A stretch of DNA of 64,000 bases from Drosophila miranda (taxonomy: Eukaryota > Arthropoda > Insecta > Diptera > Drosophilidae), in the NCBI RefSeq assembly GCF_003369915.1, contig NC_046675.1:22072001-22136000 (forward strand), in the 5' to 3' direction. Position numbers and translations under genes: made by a program. This document shows positions 9,310-23,154 of this stretch, one piece after another; position 1 is the stretch's first letter; every line of letters begins with the position of its first letter. The notes beneath the pieces were generated by a model. That model ran no database searches. It was not told where the DNA came from and saw nothing but the letters and a program-made list of their open reading frames with translations.

Positions 9310-9990
9310 TTATCCGACGATAGTCTCACTGATCAAGATTACCAACTGTGCGACGGCTTTGAAGACGATTTGGTGTATGCCGGTGTTGGGGCAAATACCT
9401 CTCACAATCGGTAAGAAGCTCAAGTCCTGCGTTTCCGGATCTATTTCGGGCACCATTTTCCCCGCCATACATCCGATGGAGTCTCCGGTAACCCGATCCA
9501 CAACGTAGACAACCAACAGGTGACCGTGGATCGGACGTTGGACCAGTTGCGGCATACACCATGACAATTTCAACACCAGGCATAGTTTGTGGGCGACGCT
9601 GTTAATCTCTTCCTCGGTGACGGGCCGGTTCGGTTCCATTTGAGCCCGGGCGTTGGTCAGCAAGATACGTCCAAATTCGAAGGGGTCGATGATGTAGCAC
9701 TCTCTGTTAGCTAGTGAATGGCGCTCCACCACTAAGCCGTTCATTCTAGTCGGCAAAAGCGCCGAGAATGCGTAGTTTCCATTATAAAATGGACCCAACA
9801 CAATCGGAGTATTCAAATTAGGGTTCTCCAAAGACGACAAAGGGAACGTGTGCACTTCCTGGTCGGCGCCGCTGTTGTTCACGTTACCCTCCGGTCCAGC
9901 GACGTGGTTTGGCATGGCAGTTTCCACCGGAGCAGAGGAGTCAGCCTTATCGTGTTCTTCCTGGACATTTAAAAGCTCGTCATATAACAT
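9310..9990 (-). CDS. Uncharacterised 226-aa orphan-family protein, divergent paralogue C
   Basis: Intronless frame starting MLYDELLNVQEEHDKAD and ending SETIVG. The acidic N-terminus differs from copies A and B. From about residue 68 the two align: FYNGNYAFSALLPTRMNG matches the FFGSYAMPIGFRTG region, FGRILL matches ARFLL, VVDRVTGDSIGCMAG matches VGDRATGLIVGYGVG, and LPIVRG matches HREVRG before the hydrophobic C-terminal helix. Identity is low but the order and spacing agree. No known domain recognised. It is upstream of copies A and B on the same strand, so the cluster probably grew by tandem duplication with later loss. Confidence 0.7.
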   Translation of the reverse strand: MLYDELLNVQEEHDKADSSAPVETAMPNHVAGPEGNVNNSGADQEVHTFPLSSLENPNLNTPIVLGPFYNGNYAFSALLPTRMNGLVVERHSLANRECYIIDPFEFGRILLTNARAQMEPNRPVTEEEINSVAHKLCLVLKLSWCMPQLVQRPIHGHLLVVYVVDRVTGDSIGCMAGKMVPEIDPETQDLSFLPIVRGICPNTGIHQIVFKAVAQLVILISETIVG

Positions 9991-9999
9991 CGCCTCGAC

Positions 10000-10140
10000 T
10001 TTAAACGATCGTCAAAATAAGCAAAATAAAGCTTTTTATACAAAATGTACTAGATAGAGACTAGCGTGCCGTCTATCGTAACTATCGCGTAACTATCAAT
10101 CAATACAATTGAATATCAAGTGAGTAAAACATCGTTTTAT
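10000..10140 (-). promoter_or_regulatory. Probable upstream region of gene C with repeated AACTATC motifs
   Basis: Starting ten bases above the start codon of gene C, this stretch has three spaced CTATC copies (TCTATCG, AACTATCG, AACTATCA at about 10071-10098) and a TAGATAGAGACTAG segment. The repetition suggests a binding-site cluster; no TATA box is clear. Confidence 0.25.
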
Positions 10141-13100
10141 GTCTTCTAGTCGATAGTAAAGAATATGTATTTATTTTATTTATTTAGTTTCGATTATACG
10201 CTGCCTGCACTCTGCAATATTATTGATTATTTTCTATATTAACTTAATCCTACGAGCACTTGTATCACAGTATATCTCTCTTCCGCTCTACATTTTGGAG
10301 CAGTCTCCTCTCCCGGTGTCTGGCTGTCGGTAACCTTGATTGCCATCACCGTCAGCTGCTGGGACGCAACCAATTGCGAAAGTAATCAAGCATACAGAAC
10401 ACCGCTCCCCAAACTCTGTGCAGTGGGAAATAGAAATGGAAAAAAGATGGAAAATGAGAGAGAGGGAAAAGTCGTGCATAAATCAATTTGAAATGAAACG
10501 TACACTCCGTGTACTTTGTCGCTACTTGTAAGCGCCTCCGCCTTCGACTTCGCCTTCGCCAACGTCACCTCCTGCTGGCTCCCGGGATGGCTATCCACGG
10601 ATCGGCCCATCCTGGCAACAATGTATCCGCGCGGAGCTCTACATAAATTTACCGGGGAAATCTGCATAAAATCAGCGCTAACAAGCAGCCGCCTCCGCGA
10701 CCGGGAGCCAACATCTTTTTCCGGCTACACAAGAGTTTCCGTTTGAGTGAACCGCACCGCAGCGCACCGCACCGAGGGGTGTATGGGTGGGTGGAACACG
10801 CAGAGAGGGTACAGGAGTACGGTAGGTACAACGTCTCAATATTGCAATCCTGTCAAGGCCGTGAAATTGACTGAATGAAACTTACAAAGCTGTCAAACAA
10901 GCTTAGCATTTGACATAGTGCCAAAGAAGCTACCACGGATCCCGTTGAAGAATTAACCATGTGGAGAGCACAGATATATGGAAATGATTGGAGCCGCTTT
11001 CAAATGCCAGAAATGCCAGAATGTGCACTTTCCAAGCGTGAAACCATTGGCAACCGTAAGGAAAATGGGTAACGATATAAATTACGGTTTCCACTGAATG
11101 GGGGATTTGGGTTTTTGGAATTGGGTGAGAATTGGGCTTGTTTGCACAATGCTGGAGCCAGTTACAGTCATCACTAATTGCCAATGAGATGGAAACAGCA
11201 CGAGAGGAGACCACTTGTTTACAGACCATTGGATATATCGACCATTTGCCATGGCCCTGGCCAAACCTGAACACTTAACACTGTGGCTTGTTGACATGGA
11301 AACTGACTTAAGGTTAGGATCTGCAGTGCCATTGCAGCAACCTCCGTTCCGTTCCGTCACTGCCTCTGTCGTAATCCGAATGTAACACAAACTTCGCTGC
11401 CAAGTTTACGACAATTTGCTAAGTCATAAACTTGGGCCGGAGCAAAACCACACCACACCAGGGCACAGAACCAGGGGCTCACAGCAGGATGATATTCACT
11501 GGGATAGGTCAGTCCATGGATGATGGACCTCGGGTGGAGTTGCGGCTCTATAGAGCAAACAAACATACGGTAACTGCCAGCTGGTCCAGGAGCACAGTGG
11601 AGGATGTGGCCAACGACAGACTTTATGTTTATGTAAATTACCATGTCTTCCGGAGAGTGCAAAATATGATCCCACCACATCCCACAACCCACCCCACCCA
11701 CAGCCACACAGTCAACGCATAAACTTTAAATTGTTGACTAAAACAGAAGCGAAGCACTACCCAAGTAATTTCATATCAAATAAATAGTTGAGCTGGGTAA
11801 TAAAACAAAGGCAGCAATACATCAGAATTCCATTTGCCCGGCAATCTAGCGACATGCAAAGTGAGTAACAGACAAAAATAGTATATACATAATCCCGGGT
11901 GCATGCCAAGGATCTCCCACCCCGGCCAGCACTTGCAGGGCGCTCTTCCTGGCGGAGTGTGAGTGCTCGAAAAACAAGTTTGTCATTACCAGAGCGACAC
12001 GCTGGAGACGAAGATGAAGTTCTCGATGCATGTTTTGCTCTTCCTCCTCTCCACTCGAGCACGAGCACTAGTACGAGTACTTTCTTCCAGCTTCCCTTTT
12101 TTTATTTCTTTAAGCCAGGACTACATTTGCATTTGACAATTGCGAGCGCCACTGTTGTAAAATTTGCAATGTAAAGCGCAAAATGAGACACAGTCCATCC
12201 AATCGTAGGCACAGTGGGGCAGAGGCGCACGCACCTCCACATAAACATACCCGATACTCAGTTTCTATACGGGACTCCCAATCAAATATCTATCTTATGA
12301 TAGAACTTAATGCATTGATTGTATAGTTCAGCAAAGTTTGATTATCTTTCGATAGTTCCCCCAACATCAATGATATATCCCTTTTCCAATTACCCCGTCC
12401 ACAGTGCAAGGACGACGACGACACATGACAATGTGACTGCTACTTCCACCCACACTTATTCGTTCAAACGGAAAAAAACGAAATAGAAAAGAGGAATAGA
12501 AGGCTAAGCGGAAACTGGAATCGAGACACCGACGACTGGCAGATGCTAATCCAGTTGCGCTTTTGTGTCATTCGCATTGTCACATTTGCTGGGCCCTCGT
12601 TGATAATGGCCCCGGGCTTTATTGTTCCTCCCGTTTCAGGCCAGACGCCAGTCAAGCAGCCGCCGCCGTCGTCGCCCATCCCATTATCCGTCCTCGTTGA
12701 CTTGACTGGATGCCATTGCCATCGCAGCATCATGCCCATGCCCCCCTGCCACATTACACACGCCACTTGGCAGAACTCATCTCATTAAGCTCTGCATGTG
12801 CACATGCTGAAGTTGTTCCTCAATTTGCGTCTGCCTCTGCTTTCTATCTACATATGTACATGCCCATGCCCATGCCCACTGACAAAGCTTTTTTGAAAGT
12901 CCTTTTTTACTCAGTTTTCTTTCACTTTTATTCCACTTTTTTTTGACATTCAGGAGTACAATTTTCTTTTAGTTTTGTCAACTAATTCTTGTCTACATCC
13001 TAAAGAGAGAGCTTTAAGAGCAACACAACCTGAAGACAGGACGACGAGTTCACGAAAATTTATTGCGCCGTGTGGTAATTTATTTATTCGAATTATTTTT

Positions 13101-16100
13101 TTTTTTTTTTGTATACCAATTGAATGAATGCGAAAATCTCCAATGTGCAATTTCCATTATGTGAATGGAGCGGAATAAAAGAGAACTATCTCGATATATT
13201 TGTGGATTCGATTCGCATATATAGCACATATATAGTATAAAAACACATAACATCAGCAATTACAGAGGCACAGAAGGGGAGAGGAGAGACCTTTTTACGA
13301 TATCTTGGTTATTTGCTGAGGCGGGTCAACGTTGCGGCTACTCAATCAATATTGGCTTTTCCACACACATTTGGCATACAATCGTATCTCTATGTGTTAT
13401 ATGCCTTCTGTTTGCTGGTCAAACATCAGACTCCGCAACACAGCATCACAGCAAGAAGTGAAATGAACAAATAAATTAAATTAAAATGTATACAAACATA
13501 AATTATTTAGAGATAATGTACTGAGGTCAGTGGAGCGGCTAACAATAACCAGTAACCAGCAACCAAACAGCCAACAGCAGCAGCATCAGTGGGCCACCAC
13601 AATAAATGCAATAAAACCAAATTCAATTGGTGGCCAGAACCAAGGCGATGAAGACAAAGTGGGTGAAGAGATGGCCAAGACCAAGGGGTGGTTCCACCTC
13701 AGACCAGGAAAGAGGGCCATGACACTGGTGGCCAAGTAAGAGATGGTGGAAACAAAGAGGCCAAAACACCAGAGGTGGGGATCACAGCAAGAAGCAAACA
13801 AAGACAAATAAGCGAACGGCGGCGTCCCAAAAGTGAATTCCAAATAAATCACCCAAAATGAGAGCTCGACGAAGAAGGAGACCAAGAAGAAGTTGGCCAG
13901 TAACGAAGCGAGGCCCTGCCTCTTGACTTGTTTGGCCATTTGTTTTGGCTCTTGTACATTTCACTTTGTGTATTTTCTGGTTTAGTGACTTTGACCTGGC
14001 GCGAATACCAGAGAAATCATTTATTGAATTGTCTTCCCGAAATAATAAAAATCAAAATTATATGTGCGAAATCAACAATACAACCACAAAAATACTTTAC
14101 GGAATCAAGAAACTTTTCAAAAATGGTTTTAAAGTGACTGTTGACTGTTGCTCCAATGATGTTTTTAAATGTGGAAAAATTTGTGTAAATTTTATGAGAA
14201 ATCCCCTAAAGATGCATCTACCTGTGAAACACTCATATTATTGATAAATCTAAACCATTTAAGTACTTCAATTTTTCGTTTGAATAAATTCATTTCTGTA
14301 AAATATTTCTCTCAAATTGCATTCACAACAGGGAAAACCTGAGGTAAGTAGCTGGCATAAGCTTTTCTTTTTTCCCCAATTTCGATTGTAGCTGCAACTT
14401 ATTTAAATGCAAACCAGTGAACGAGGGAAAGACACAATCGTGTCCGGAGTCGAGAGTCCTTTTGCATCCTTTTTGCAGGCAAGTAAATCTCTGAATTGTT
14501 GCTGCTTTTTGCTGTATTCAATTTGAATGTCAAAGCCTGGGCTCAGACTGCTTTTCTTGGGATTTCCCATGTAAGTTTTAGTCCTCCTTTTGGTTAAGTA
14601 AATTTTTGAATTTAAGTGGAAAACTCTTTTGGAGAAAAATCTTGTATTGTAGTTGACTGAATGGTAGGATTGATTTGTTGTGGAGATGGCCCTAAGATCA
14701 TTTCTTAATTAATGTTTACTGTCATATCTATCATAGTAATATGTTATTTATTTAGTTGCCCTGAATCTCTTGATCTCTCTCTCAAGCGAAATCTGTCGCC
14801 CCTTTTTGTGTTCTGCCTCTTTTAGGCCAGGTTTTTTAGAGGCCTGGGCAGTGGTGATGTTGGTCCATTCGTGGCCGCGAGGCAGTTGAAGTAAAGACGA
14901 AGTACTTTGCCAAGTTCATAAAATATTCAGCTGCACTTTAGCCAACAAACAGCCGCTAAGAAGTTGCCTGCAATAATGTTATTTTCCCAGCCGCACCTCC
15001 ACTCGAGTGGAGTCCGGACTCCGGAGTGGAGTAATCTGGCGTGGCGGAAGTTGTGGAAGTGTTCCTGCTTCTTCTTCTGCTGGGGATTGGGCTGCACTCT
15101 GCTGGCTGCTGGGGATTGAGCTGAGTGGGTGGGTTATTCAAGCAAGTGGTGCCAAATGGCAGATTAAAACGGTGTTAAGTTGCGGCTGGCGGAGATTTTA
15201 CTTGCGGCGGGAGCAGCTCTGGCAGTCAGGTGCTTAAGATTACGCAAAGCGAATAAATAAGCGGTTCCCGCAGGGGATAAGCGACTGTCTGGTCCTCCTC
15301 CTGGACTCCCCAGGGCATATAACGCTGCACAGATCTGGCAGAGTTGAGTTATGTCCCTGGCATTTGCCACTTACCCGCCACAGCACTAATTGCGCTAAAA
15401 ATACTGCAGCAAGTATTTAAATGAAAGTCCTTAACATGTGACATTCCCATTCACGGTATGCAAATGCCTAACGAACATCCTCATCGGTTTCTGAATGGAC
15501 CAAGATATGGGACCACGACCACTCTGACGACAGCGACACCTTCAGCTGCTGTCCCTGTCAGAAGCAGGGGAGACTGGGGTCTTGGTGTTGAAAATGTTTG
15601 CTGCTGAAGGACACGGCACAACAGAATGAATGCAGAAACGTCGTTGGCATTCGGTTGTGTAAACATTTTAATTTCTGCTGCTAACAAATGTGCCATAGGA
15701 CCAGAAACCGTAGGACCAAAAGAACCTCAGCTGCCAGGACCAAAGCAGACGTCACCTTGCACACAGCCATGCGGCACGGGGCACGGGGCATGGGGCATGG
15801 AGTAGGCTGCAGGATGCAGGGGCTGCCCTCTATCCCAGCTGCAAGCCAACATGTGGACCACGGTCGAAATGCCTTTGTCTCCACCTCCCCGTCTACTGCT
15901 CCCTCATTCTGTTTGGGACATGGCCAAGACAAGTACTGGTGGGTTTCCACAATGCGAGTGTGAATTTGCAGCTTCAATTTCAATGTAAAAACCCAACGAA
16001 GCCAAAGGGAAACGAGGTGTCGAGGCCTGCTTTTGGACCCAGAGATGTAATAAGTGTGTTTTTTGAGAAGATTGTTAAATGAAAAATTGGGAAATGGAAA

Positions 16101-19100
16101 AGATTCCTCCCTAATTTTCCTTATAGATCAGATGAAGCGCAAGTCAGATTGCGATTAATCAGTATAGACAGCATCTGCACAATAGATTGCAACGAAAAGC
16201 TACGAAATACAGAGTACAGAGCTCTCATTAAGTTTTCCTAGATCAGAGATTTCTTCTGCTATTCCGCATCATTTTTTAGGACATACTTTGGATATTAAGG
16301 ATAAGTTTCCCCTCAATATATATCCAATTTATTCCTTGATTCCTTTAGCCAGTCACGACTCACGTTCCCACCTCTGTTCGAACTTTGGGTCCTTGTACAG
16401 TGTATGAAAATCTGAGGCTTTTGTACATTTTCGCTGCAGTTTCAAAATGCCGTTTATGTTGCACGCCTGGACCTGGACCCACTCACTCTCACTCACTTAC
16501 AGAGCCACGAACGAGCACACTGCCTGCCTCCTTCCACACCCACTTCGAGGGAATATGTTTTTTGTTCATTTTATGGCCTTTTCTGGTGCCATAAACACCA
16601 ACACCTCCGTCATACCGCCGACCATTATGGGTATGCTTGGCAGTGTATCCCCTCACCCTCCTCCTGCAACCATTATGGGGCATGCCTCTGTATGCCTGGG
16701 TAAAGTGCAAAAAAGAGAGAAGACATCTGAAAACCGCATTTGGTTTCCACACACAGAGGACCTCTAATGTTTAGAGATGTGTTTGCATATAATATTTATA
16801 AAATAGGGAAAGCGAAAAGCGATGCGGGGACTGGGAATGGGACTGTGGCAGGATGGCTCTAAGCTTTTTGTGTGTGAAAATATCAGATATGCATTTCAAG
16901 GATACAATTACAAAAGCAAAGCAAAGCCACCACCACCGCCCCACAGCACAGCACTGACAAGAACGGGAAAAACTTTTGCAGTTGCTCATCCTCATTGTAC
17001 AACTAATGTTGAAATTTTGGAAAATTTTAACAGCAAAAGCAGCTGAAACAGAAGGAGATCCAGAGAGAGGAAAGGCATCGGCATCGTGAGCCAGAAACTG
17101 TGGCAAGTATTTGGCATTCGCCTTCATTTAGCTGACAGTTTATTATTTTTAATGAGGCATTTTATAATCAACATGCCACCAAGCGCCGCCACTCATATAT
17201 ATTTGAAAACACCAGCCACAGCAATCGCTGATTTTGACAGCGAAATTAAAAACACTGACAAGACCCATTAAAATATTTATAAAGAAACTGAAATGAAATC
17301 GCACACAAAATATCCTTTTGTTTCGAGAGATCTCTCACTCCCATCTAAATAGATACACCAATGTTGGGGAGGGGGGTGAATGGGTCCTAGTAATTTATGT
17401 GGGACAAATGTCCTGGGCTATATCTATATCTACCTTAGTGCACAACAAAAATATGTGTATATTCTTAGCCGGCAAAGTTTCACACCATAAATTAAATCCC
17501 AATGTGGCATTGGGTAAGTACAATGACATTTATTATAATTTACCGGGGGTACCTCCACAAAAACAAACCGAGAAGACACAAAATACAGTCCTCCAACGAA
17601 ACGAGGAATACCCTGTCTGCTTAACCATCTTGAAATAGCTCTCCCTCCCTGAAAGGATAGCTGGAATAGAATGTATTCACAATATATTTGAATGTATTTT
17701 GTCGCCTTGAAGTTTTTCTCCCCCTTTAAGATAATACTTTGGGGTATTTCTTGCTCCTCTTGGGGATGGTGGATGGTACGTTGGAGATGCCTGTAAACAA
17801 GGACCCAATGCCCAGGCCATTTGATCTTAAGCAAACAATTCCAGCGGGTCAACAGGGGCTCAGCAGAGTGTGGGGTGACTTGCTGTAGAGCTGTGAACAG
17901 TGTGTGACTATTATCCTTTGACCACTAACCTTAACCATAAATTGGCCAAAGAGCCAGGCACACACACACTCACACACTTACAGTCGGGGTTGACAGCGGA
18001 GTGTACTACGCCTGACCGCCGATATGAATGTCCTTCCTGGTTGAATGTATGTGTATGTTTGAGAGTATCCTGTATCCCTATGTATAGTCCAATCAATTTA
18101 TCACTCGAACAGCGTCAAGGAAGCAGCGCCGACATGCACAAACACCGAACGAAGAACGAAGAACGAAGAAAAAAAGGAAAAAATAATAATTTGCCCTCCA
18201 TTAGAACATTTATAAACAAAGGATATTAGACAGGACAGGGGGTAGGAGCAAGGCAAAAAAAGGTATTAGGGCACACGTTATGGGGCTCATTGGATGTGTC
18301 GCCAAAGATTTAATGGAGCACGAGAATGATGGCAGCCAAGGTGAAATTGCGCTACGGTCCACGGCCACGTCCACTGACCGAAACACAATAAATCATAAAA
18401 AGGAGTCTGCCATTGGGTTTATTGATATTGCATGTCCCTGTACAGCGAGCGGCATTAATATTAATCAAATTTATGCCCTATTCTCTATCGCCTGGTCCCA
18501 AAAAAAAAACGATACATGTTGTTAGATATATATAGATAGATATTGATGATCAAAAGTTTTCCCCCTCTTGGCTTATTGACTTTCAGCTGTGGCCGCCAAT
18601 ACATTTTCTTGCTATACTTTTAGTTTTGGCGAAAGTTTTACAATTTATTTGGTCTAGGGGATAGACAGTGTCCTGATCATAACTAAATTATGTTAATTTC
18701 GTATCGTCCATAACTCATGGCTAACAGCCGAGTGAAAGTTATTGGGGCTAGCAGTCAGATTAAGTATACGCTCTCGATGGACATTGCCATTGGGGTTGAG
18801 TTGAGTCAGAGATGGACACTGGTTAGAGAGCACTGGTCACTGCCCTGTAAAGTCAGTCAGCTCTTTCCCATTCACATTTTCTGCATATCAAATCGCATCA
18901 TTTGCAGCATTTAGTCAAATGAAAAATGGAGTGCAACAAATCAGCATAAACCAAAAAGGAAACAGGCCGAAAATTTTGCAGGGGCCAGTTAGCAGCTTGA
19001 CAAATTGCCACTCAACCGAAAGAGTCGGTGGAAGAGGAGCTCTGCTCTCGAGGGCCTGGCGGGCAATTGTTTATTTGGCTTTCATGTCGCGCATGTTAAA

Positions 19101-21278
19101 TGCAAATTATTCAGAAATGCTTTTAACCTGGCTCAGACGGTGGCTTAGCGCACACATCTTGTGCGCGTTGACCCAGGACGTTTCCACGAAGTGCCAGAGC
19201 GCCAAAGCGCCCCCTCAATGTTAAATGTAATTTCTGGCATTTTCTTTATTTTACAAATAAGCTTCACGCGATTATGCAAATTTTCTGTGTGTTCCCAGGA
19301 TTGGCCTGACTGGAAACACAGGCACATTTCTGTGGCCAGGTTAGGTCAGGTCTCTACCGCCTCCTGGTTAGGAGGCATTCGAAAGGTCACTTAACGTTGA
19401 CGGTTGACGTGAACCGCGCGACGCGTATGAATAAATTTGCAATTTGAAATTCGAATTTCACAGAAAAGCAGAGTTGCTCGAGAGAGAGAGAGAGAGAGAG
19501 AGAACAAGAACGATACGATAGATGGTGTCCTGCTCAATCATCCTATGTTTAAGCTTTAATTTAATATAACCCCCCAGCGCTTAACAATGAAAATAATAAA
19601 GTGTCATTTGGCCAACGGCAGAACGAACAGCTCCGCTCCCGTTGTCTGTCTGAGCCCCAGGGTTATATATGGCAGGCAGAATGGAATGTGTGTGCATTAT
19701 GTGCATTTGATATATTTCTTAATAAAAATATCACGCAAGTCCAACAATGTCACCGAGACACATACACACTCCCCGTCATACAGGAAACCCGTCCACGTCT
19801 CCTTACAGGAATCCTCAGCAGCTGCAGACAACTCTGGTTCTGCTCTCTGGCTCTGGGGAAGGGGCCTTCGGAGAACCCATGTGTCGTCCGGGAAAATGAA
19901 AAATGATCAAAGTGAGTGTTTGGCTCAAAAGACCACGAAGAGCAAAAAAAAAAAAAAAGAGTGTGCTGCACCAGCAGCTGCTCCTGTCTCCCGCCTCTTT
20001 TCATGTGTGTGGGTGTCACCAGGGGATATCATCAGTTGCTACTTGCAATATTTAGCAGCTCCCAGAGCACAGCTCCCATCTGCTCTCCGCGCTGGGATGT
20101 CCTGTCCACTCAGTTAATGCGGGCAAACAAAAGGAGTACGAGCCCGCAGAACTGCTGGAAGAGGTGGCATGCCAATGCCCATGCCCCTGCAGAAGCTGTT
20201 GCAACAGAGTAATCAGCAGCAGTAGATGGAGCGAAGAGGAGCAGTTGCCTTAGCCACCAACTAATTAGTTACTATGCATTGATTTTTATGCTTCTGCTTA
20301 ATTTCGCATGACAAATTGTTAATACGTCAAAACAAAGGAGCTCTTTCCCGTTCGTATGGTTACCACGGATGGGATGGGGTTTTAGCGACAGAATTTATGA
20401 TAATAAAAGCCGTAGACAGTCGCTCCACTCCGTTCCCTCAACCCCTCCTACGAACAAGCGTCATAAAAACCCGTGTATATATAGAGATATATGCATACTT
20501 GTATGGCATTGTCTGAAAAGTCTCGCTATGATTGAGAAATATGTGCAGACACGGCTCATTGAAGGCGCCATGCCACGGCGGCACACGTTCATAAAAGAAA
20601 TACAACAGCAATACAGAACGAAACAAAAGCCATAAAATAACATATACGTCGCGGCTATGGTGGGGTGTCTAAATCATTAGGCGAACAGCCAGGGGCAAAT
20701 TGTCTGAGTAGAGTCTTTGAAATGCATCGTTTGATATAGATTTGATTGGAGAAAAGTTTTCCTGAACGTGGCCACAAATATTTGGGGAGTGTTCTTCCGA
20801 GGGAAAGCAATTTATAATATGTAGATCGTTTTACTGTGGAAAACATATGTACATTTCTGACTGAAATTCTCCACCATATTTTATAGAGAACAATGAGTTT
20901 GTATTAAACTAAGTAAATTTAATCGTAAATTAAGCAAATAATGCTTGTACTCGGAATAATATATTAAAATCATCATACTCAGGAGGAAGAATCTTTTGGA
21001 AATTTGATGTTTGCTGGTGTTTCTTGAATATTGTAAGGAACTCCCTTTAGAAATTCTAGTATAAAATGTTAGAAAAAATTCGGAATGTAAAGATGGAATA
21101 ATAAGAATAAACTAATGTATGGTCACATCATATCAGGTGTAAGGTTATCTCTATCTCACCTACAAATAGATCGCATGGTCCACATTTAGACCATTCCTCG
21201 TTAAGATTAATTCTTTAATATACCTGAGAAATTTCAGGTTCAATTCAAAAACACATTTTATTCTTGAAAGTATCCAAG
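10141..21278. other. Long non-coding stretch, 11 kb, no protein gene seen
   Basis: No open frame here shows a recognisable domain, a run of codon-like composition, or neighbours with matching splice phases. It holds ordinary simple sequence such as CA-rich tracts near 17970, a short A run at 19945 and the GA tract at 19480. It could be regulatory DNA or the intron of a gene whose exons lie outside the window. I see no transposon ends. Confidence 0.5.
19480..19502. repeat. (GA)n microsatellite
   Basis: About 11 GA units. GA tracts in flies can bind GAGA factor, but none of the nearby sequence is a supported promoter. Confidence 0.8.
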
Positions 21279-21351
21279 GCCTCGGTGGCGCAGTAGGCAG
21301 CGCGTAAGTCTCATAATCTTAAGGTCGTGAGTTCGAGCCTCACCCGGGGCA
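21279..21351 (+). tRNA. tRNA-Met (CAT), elongator
   Basis: A 73-nt cloverleaf without intron. The acceptor stem GCCTCGG pairs with CCGGGGC (one G-T pair). The D-arm GCGC/GCGC and T-arm GTGAG/CTCAC with loop TTCGAGC are complete. The anticodon loop is CTCATAA, giving anticodon CAT, and the discriminator base is A. A U1-A72 pair and the other initiator hallmarks are absent, so it is the elongator type. Internal box A (TGGCGCAGTAGG) and box B (GTTCGAGCC) are present. CCA is not encoded, as expected in eukaryotes. Confidence 0.96.
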
Positions 21352-21356
21352 TGTAA

Positions 21357-21363
21357 TTTTTTT
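21357..21363 (+). terminator. Pol III terminator of tRNA-Met
   Basis: Run of seven T five bases after the discriminator base of the tRNA, the usual RNA polymerase III stop. Confidence 0.85.
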
Positions 21364-23154
21364 GTCTTTGTTCTTTATTTTTGGTCATAATTTTGAGCTT
21401 ATAATTTCTTTGTCTGAAAAAGTATAATTTGTATTTTTAGCTTTGCCTCTAAGAGTTTATGTGCGCCCCTCGAGCTCTCGAACGCTGATTGCCCTCATGC
21501 GCTGCCACTTGGTTTCATTGGCAAATAAACGGACTGATAATGATTACAAATTGATTTCTCATGTCCCTGCCAGAGACAGAAGCAGAAACAGAAACACAGA
21601 TGAGTGTGCATCTGGCAGCCAGTCAATGGCCACGGGAACAAAGCCAAGGAGAAACAGACCGAGAAGCCCCAGGGCGAAAAGTCCTCCGTAGATAAACACA
21701 ATGCAATAAAACGAAACTCGCGGCAATCTGGTAGAGCTTGGCAGCCAATCAATTAAACGGAGAAGATGCCATAAATTCTGTTATTTCTAAAACGGAGTAA
21801 AGTGCCAACCAATTGATTGGCAGCTGGCCAGTGATGGAGTTCCCAGTCCCCAGTCCCCAGTCCCAGTCTTTCAGTAATGGAGTCCAAGTGCTTCAGTGGT
21901 CGCTTTTCTCTGTGTTGAAGGAGGATGTCGAGTCTCCGTTCTCCTGTGATGGTGAGAAATAAAATAAACTGTGGATTGGTCCTTGGCTGCCTCTCAGTTT
22001 TGGGTTACATTTTCTCTGGCGCACTGCAGTGGCCCTTTTTCTCTCTTGTTGACTTTTTATTTTCACAATCATTTGGAGAGACCCTAGTACCCCTTTCACA
22101 CCTTCCATGGCATGGCAGCAGCCGCAATTTGCACTGGCACTGGCACTGGGGGTAAAATTTAATTTGTTTCCTGCATATATCCTAGAGGCGTTTTGTGTGT
22201 CATGCATTTTTACACCTTAATTTGCGGCTAATTTGCATATTGTATATTTTCGCTTGTTGCGCAATTTCAGTTGCAGTTTCCCAGTTACGTTACGGTACCA
22301 GTACTATTTTCCCCACTTGCTGTTGCTGTTTCTGTTTCTGCAGTATTTCCTGCCACGGTCTCGGTGTCCTTTTCACCTACTATTGCGGCTTTGCTCTTTC
22401 TCTTTTCCCCACCCTCTCTCTCTCTCTCTCTGTCTCTTTTCCCATTTAAAGACCAGTTCTATTCGTTGAGTGGAACTTTAGAGGTGGCCAACAAGCGTGA
22501 AATGAAATTTGTTATAAAAAGTTGCCACATAAAAAATTTAATTTGAACCGAAACTACAGGAGAGAATTTCAATGCCCCTCATGGCCAAATGTGTGAGGAT
22601 GTGTTACCTCTACCTATGTGTATTTTTCCAGTTAACCCTTATATGTGTAGAGATTGGTTGGATAACATTCCTAAAACTTCAAACTTCAAAATCGAAAAGA
22701 ACTATGTTATTAGAATACACCGAACAAATTCAAATATAATAATATTCTTCTGCAGTTTTAAAAATAATCTGGTTTTTCTTTTTTTTCTATAATATATTTC
22801 TGATTTGTATTCTCTCCAAATTGAGCAACAATTATTAACTGCTTTCCTTTATACATTTATAGAATTTACATGAATGTTAAATACTACAACTAAATCGATT
22901 CTAACAAAATATAAGTATGTACAAAAAATTTCGGTTTCTTGAACTTTTTACATTTTCTTGAATGAAAACTGTTTTCGAACTGCTGACATTTTGTACTGCA
23001 CCGAACGGAAAGTTGTCTAAAAGCAGAGTTTGATTTTCTATATTCTAACCTATCTAAAAACATATAGAAACACGGATATGCGCTTGGCTTTATGAAGATC
23101 TATAAATGTACATTCGTGGACGGCAGCTGAAACCACTCCTCCCCTCCTTGCCAT
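21364..23154. other. Non-coding stretch between tRNA and the 23-30 kb gene
   Basis: Contains a CCCAGTC-type short tandem repeat (21840-21868) and a pyrimidine-rich tract with (CT)n at about 22413-22432. The last several hundred bases (below 23154) are probably the 3'UTR of the minus-strand gene. No other gene seen. Confidence 0.45.

Noticed and set aside
19587..20117. 176-aa plus-strand frame
   Set aside because: Contains a poly-Lys run from an A tract and no domain; no splice partner or codon character.
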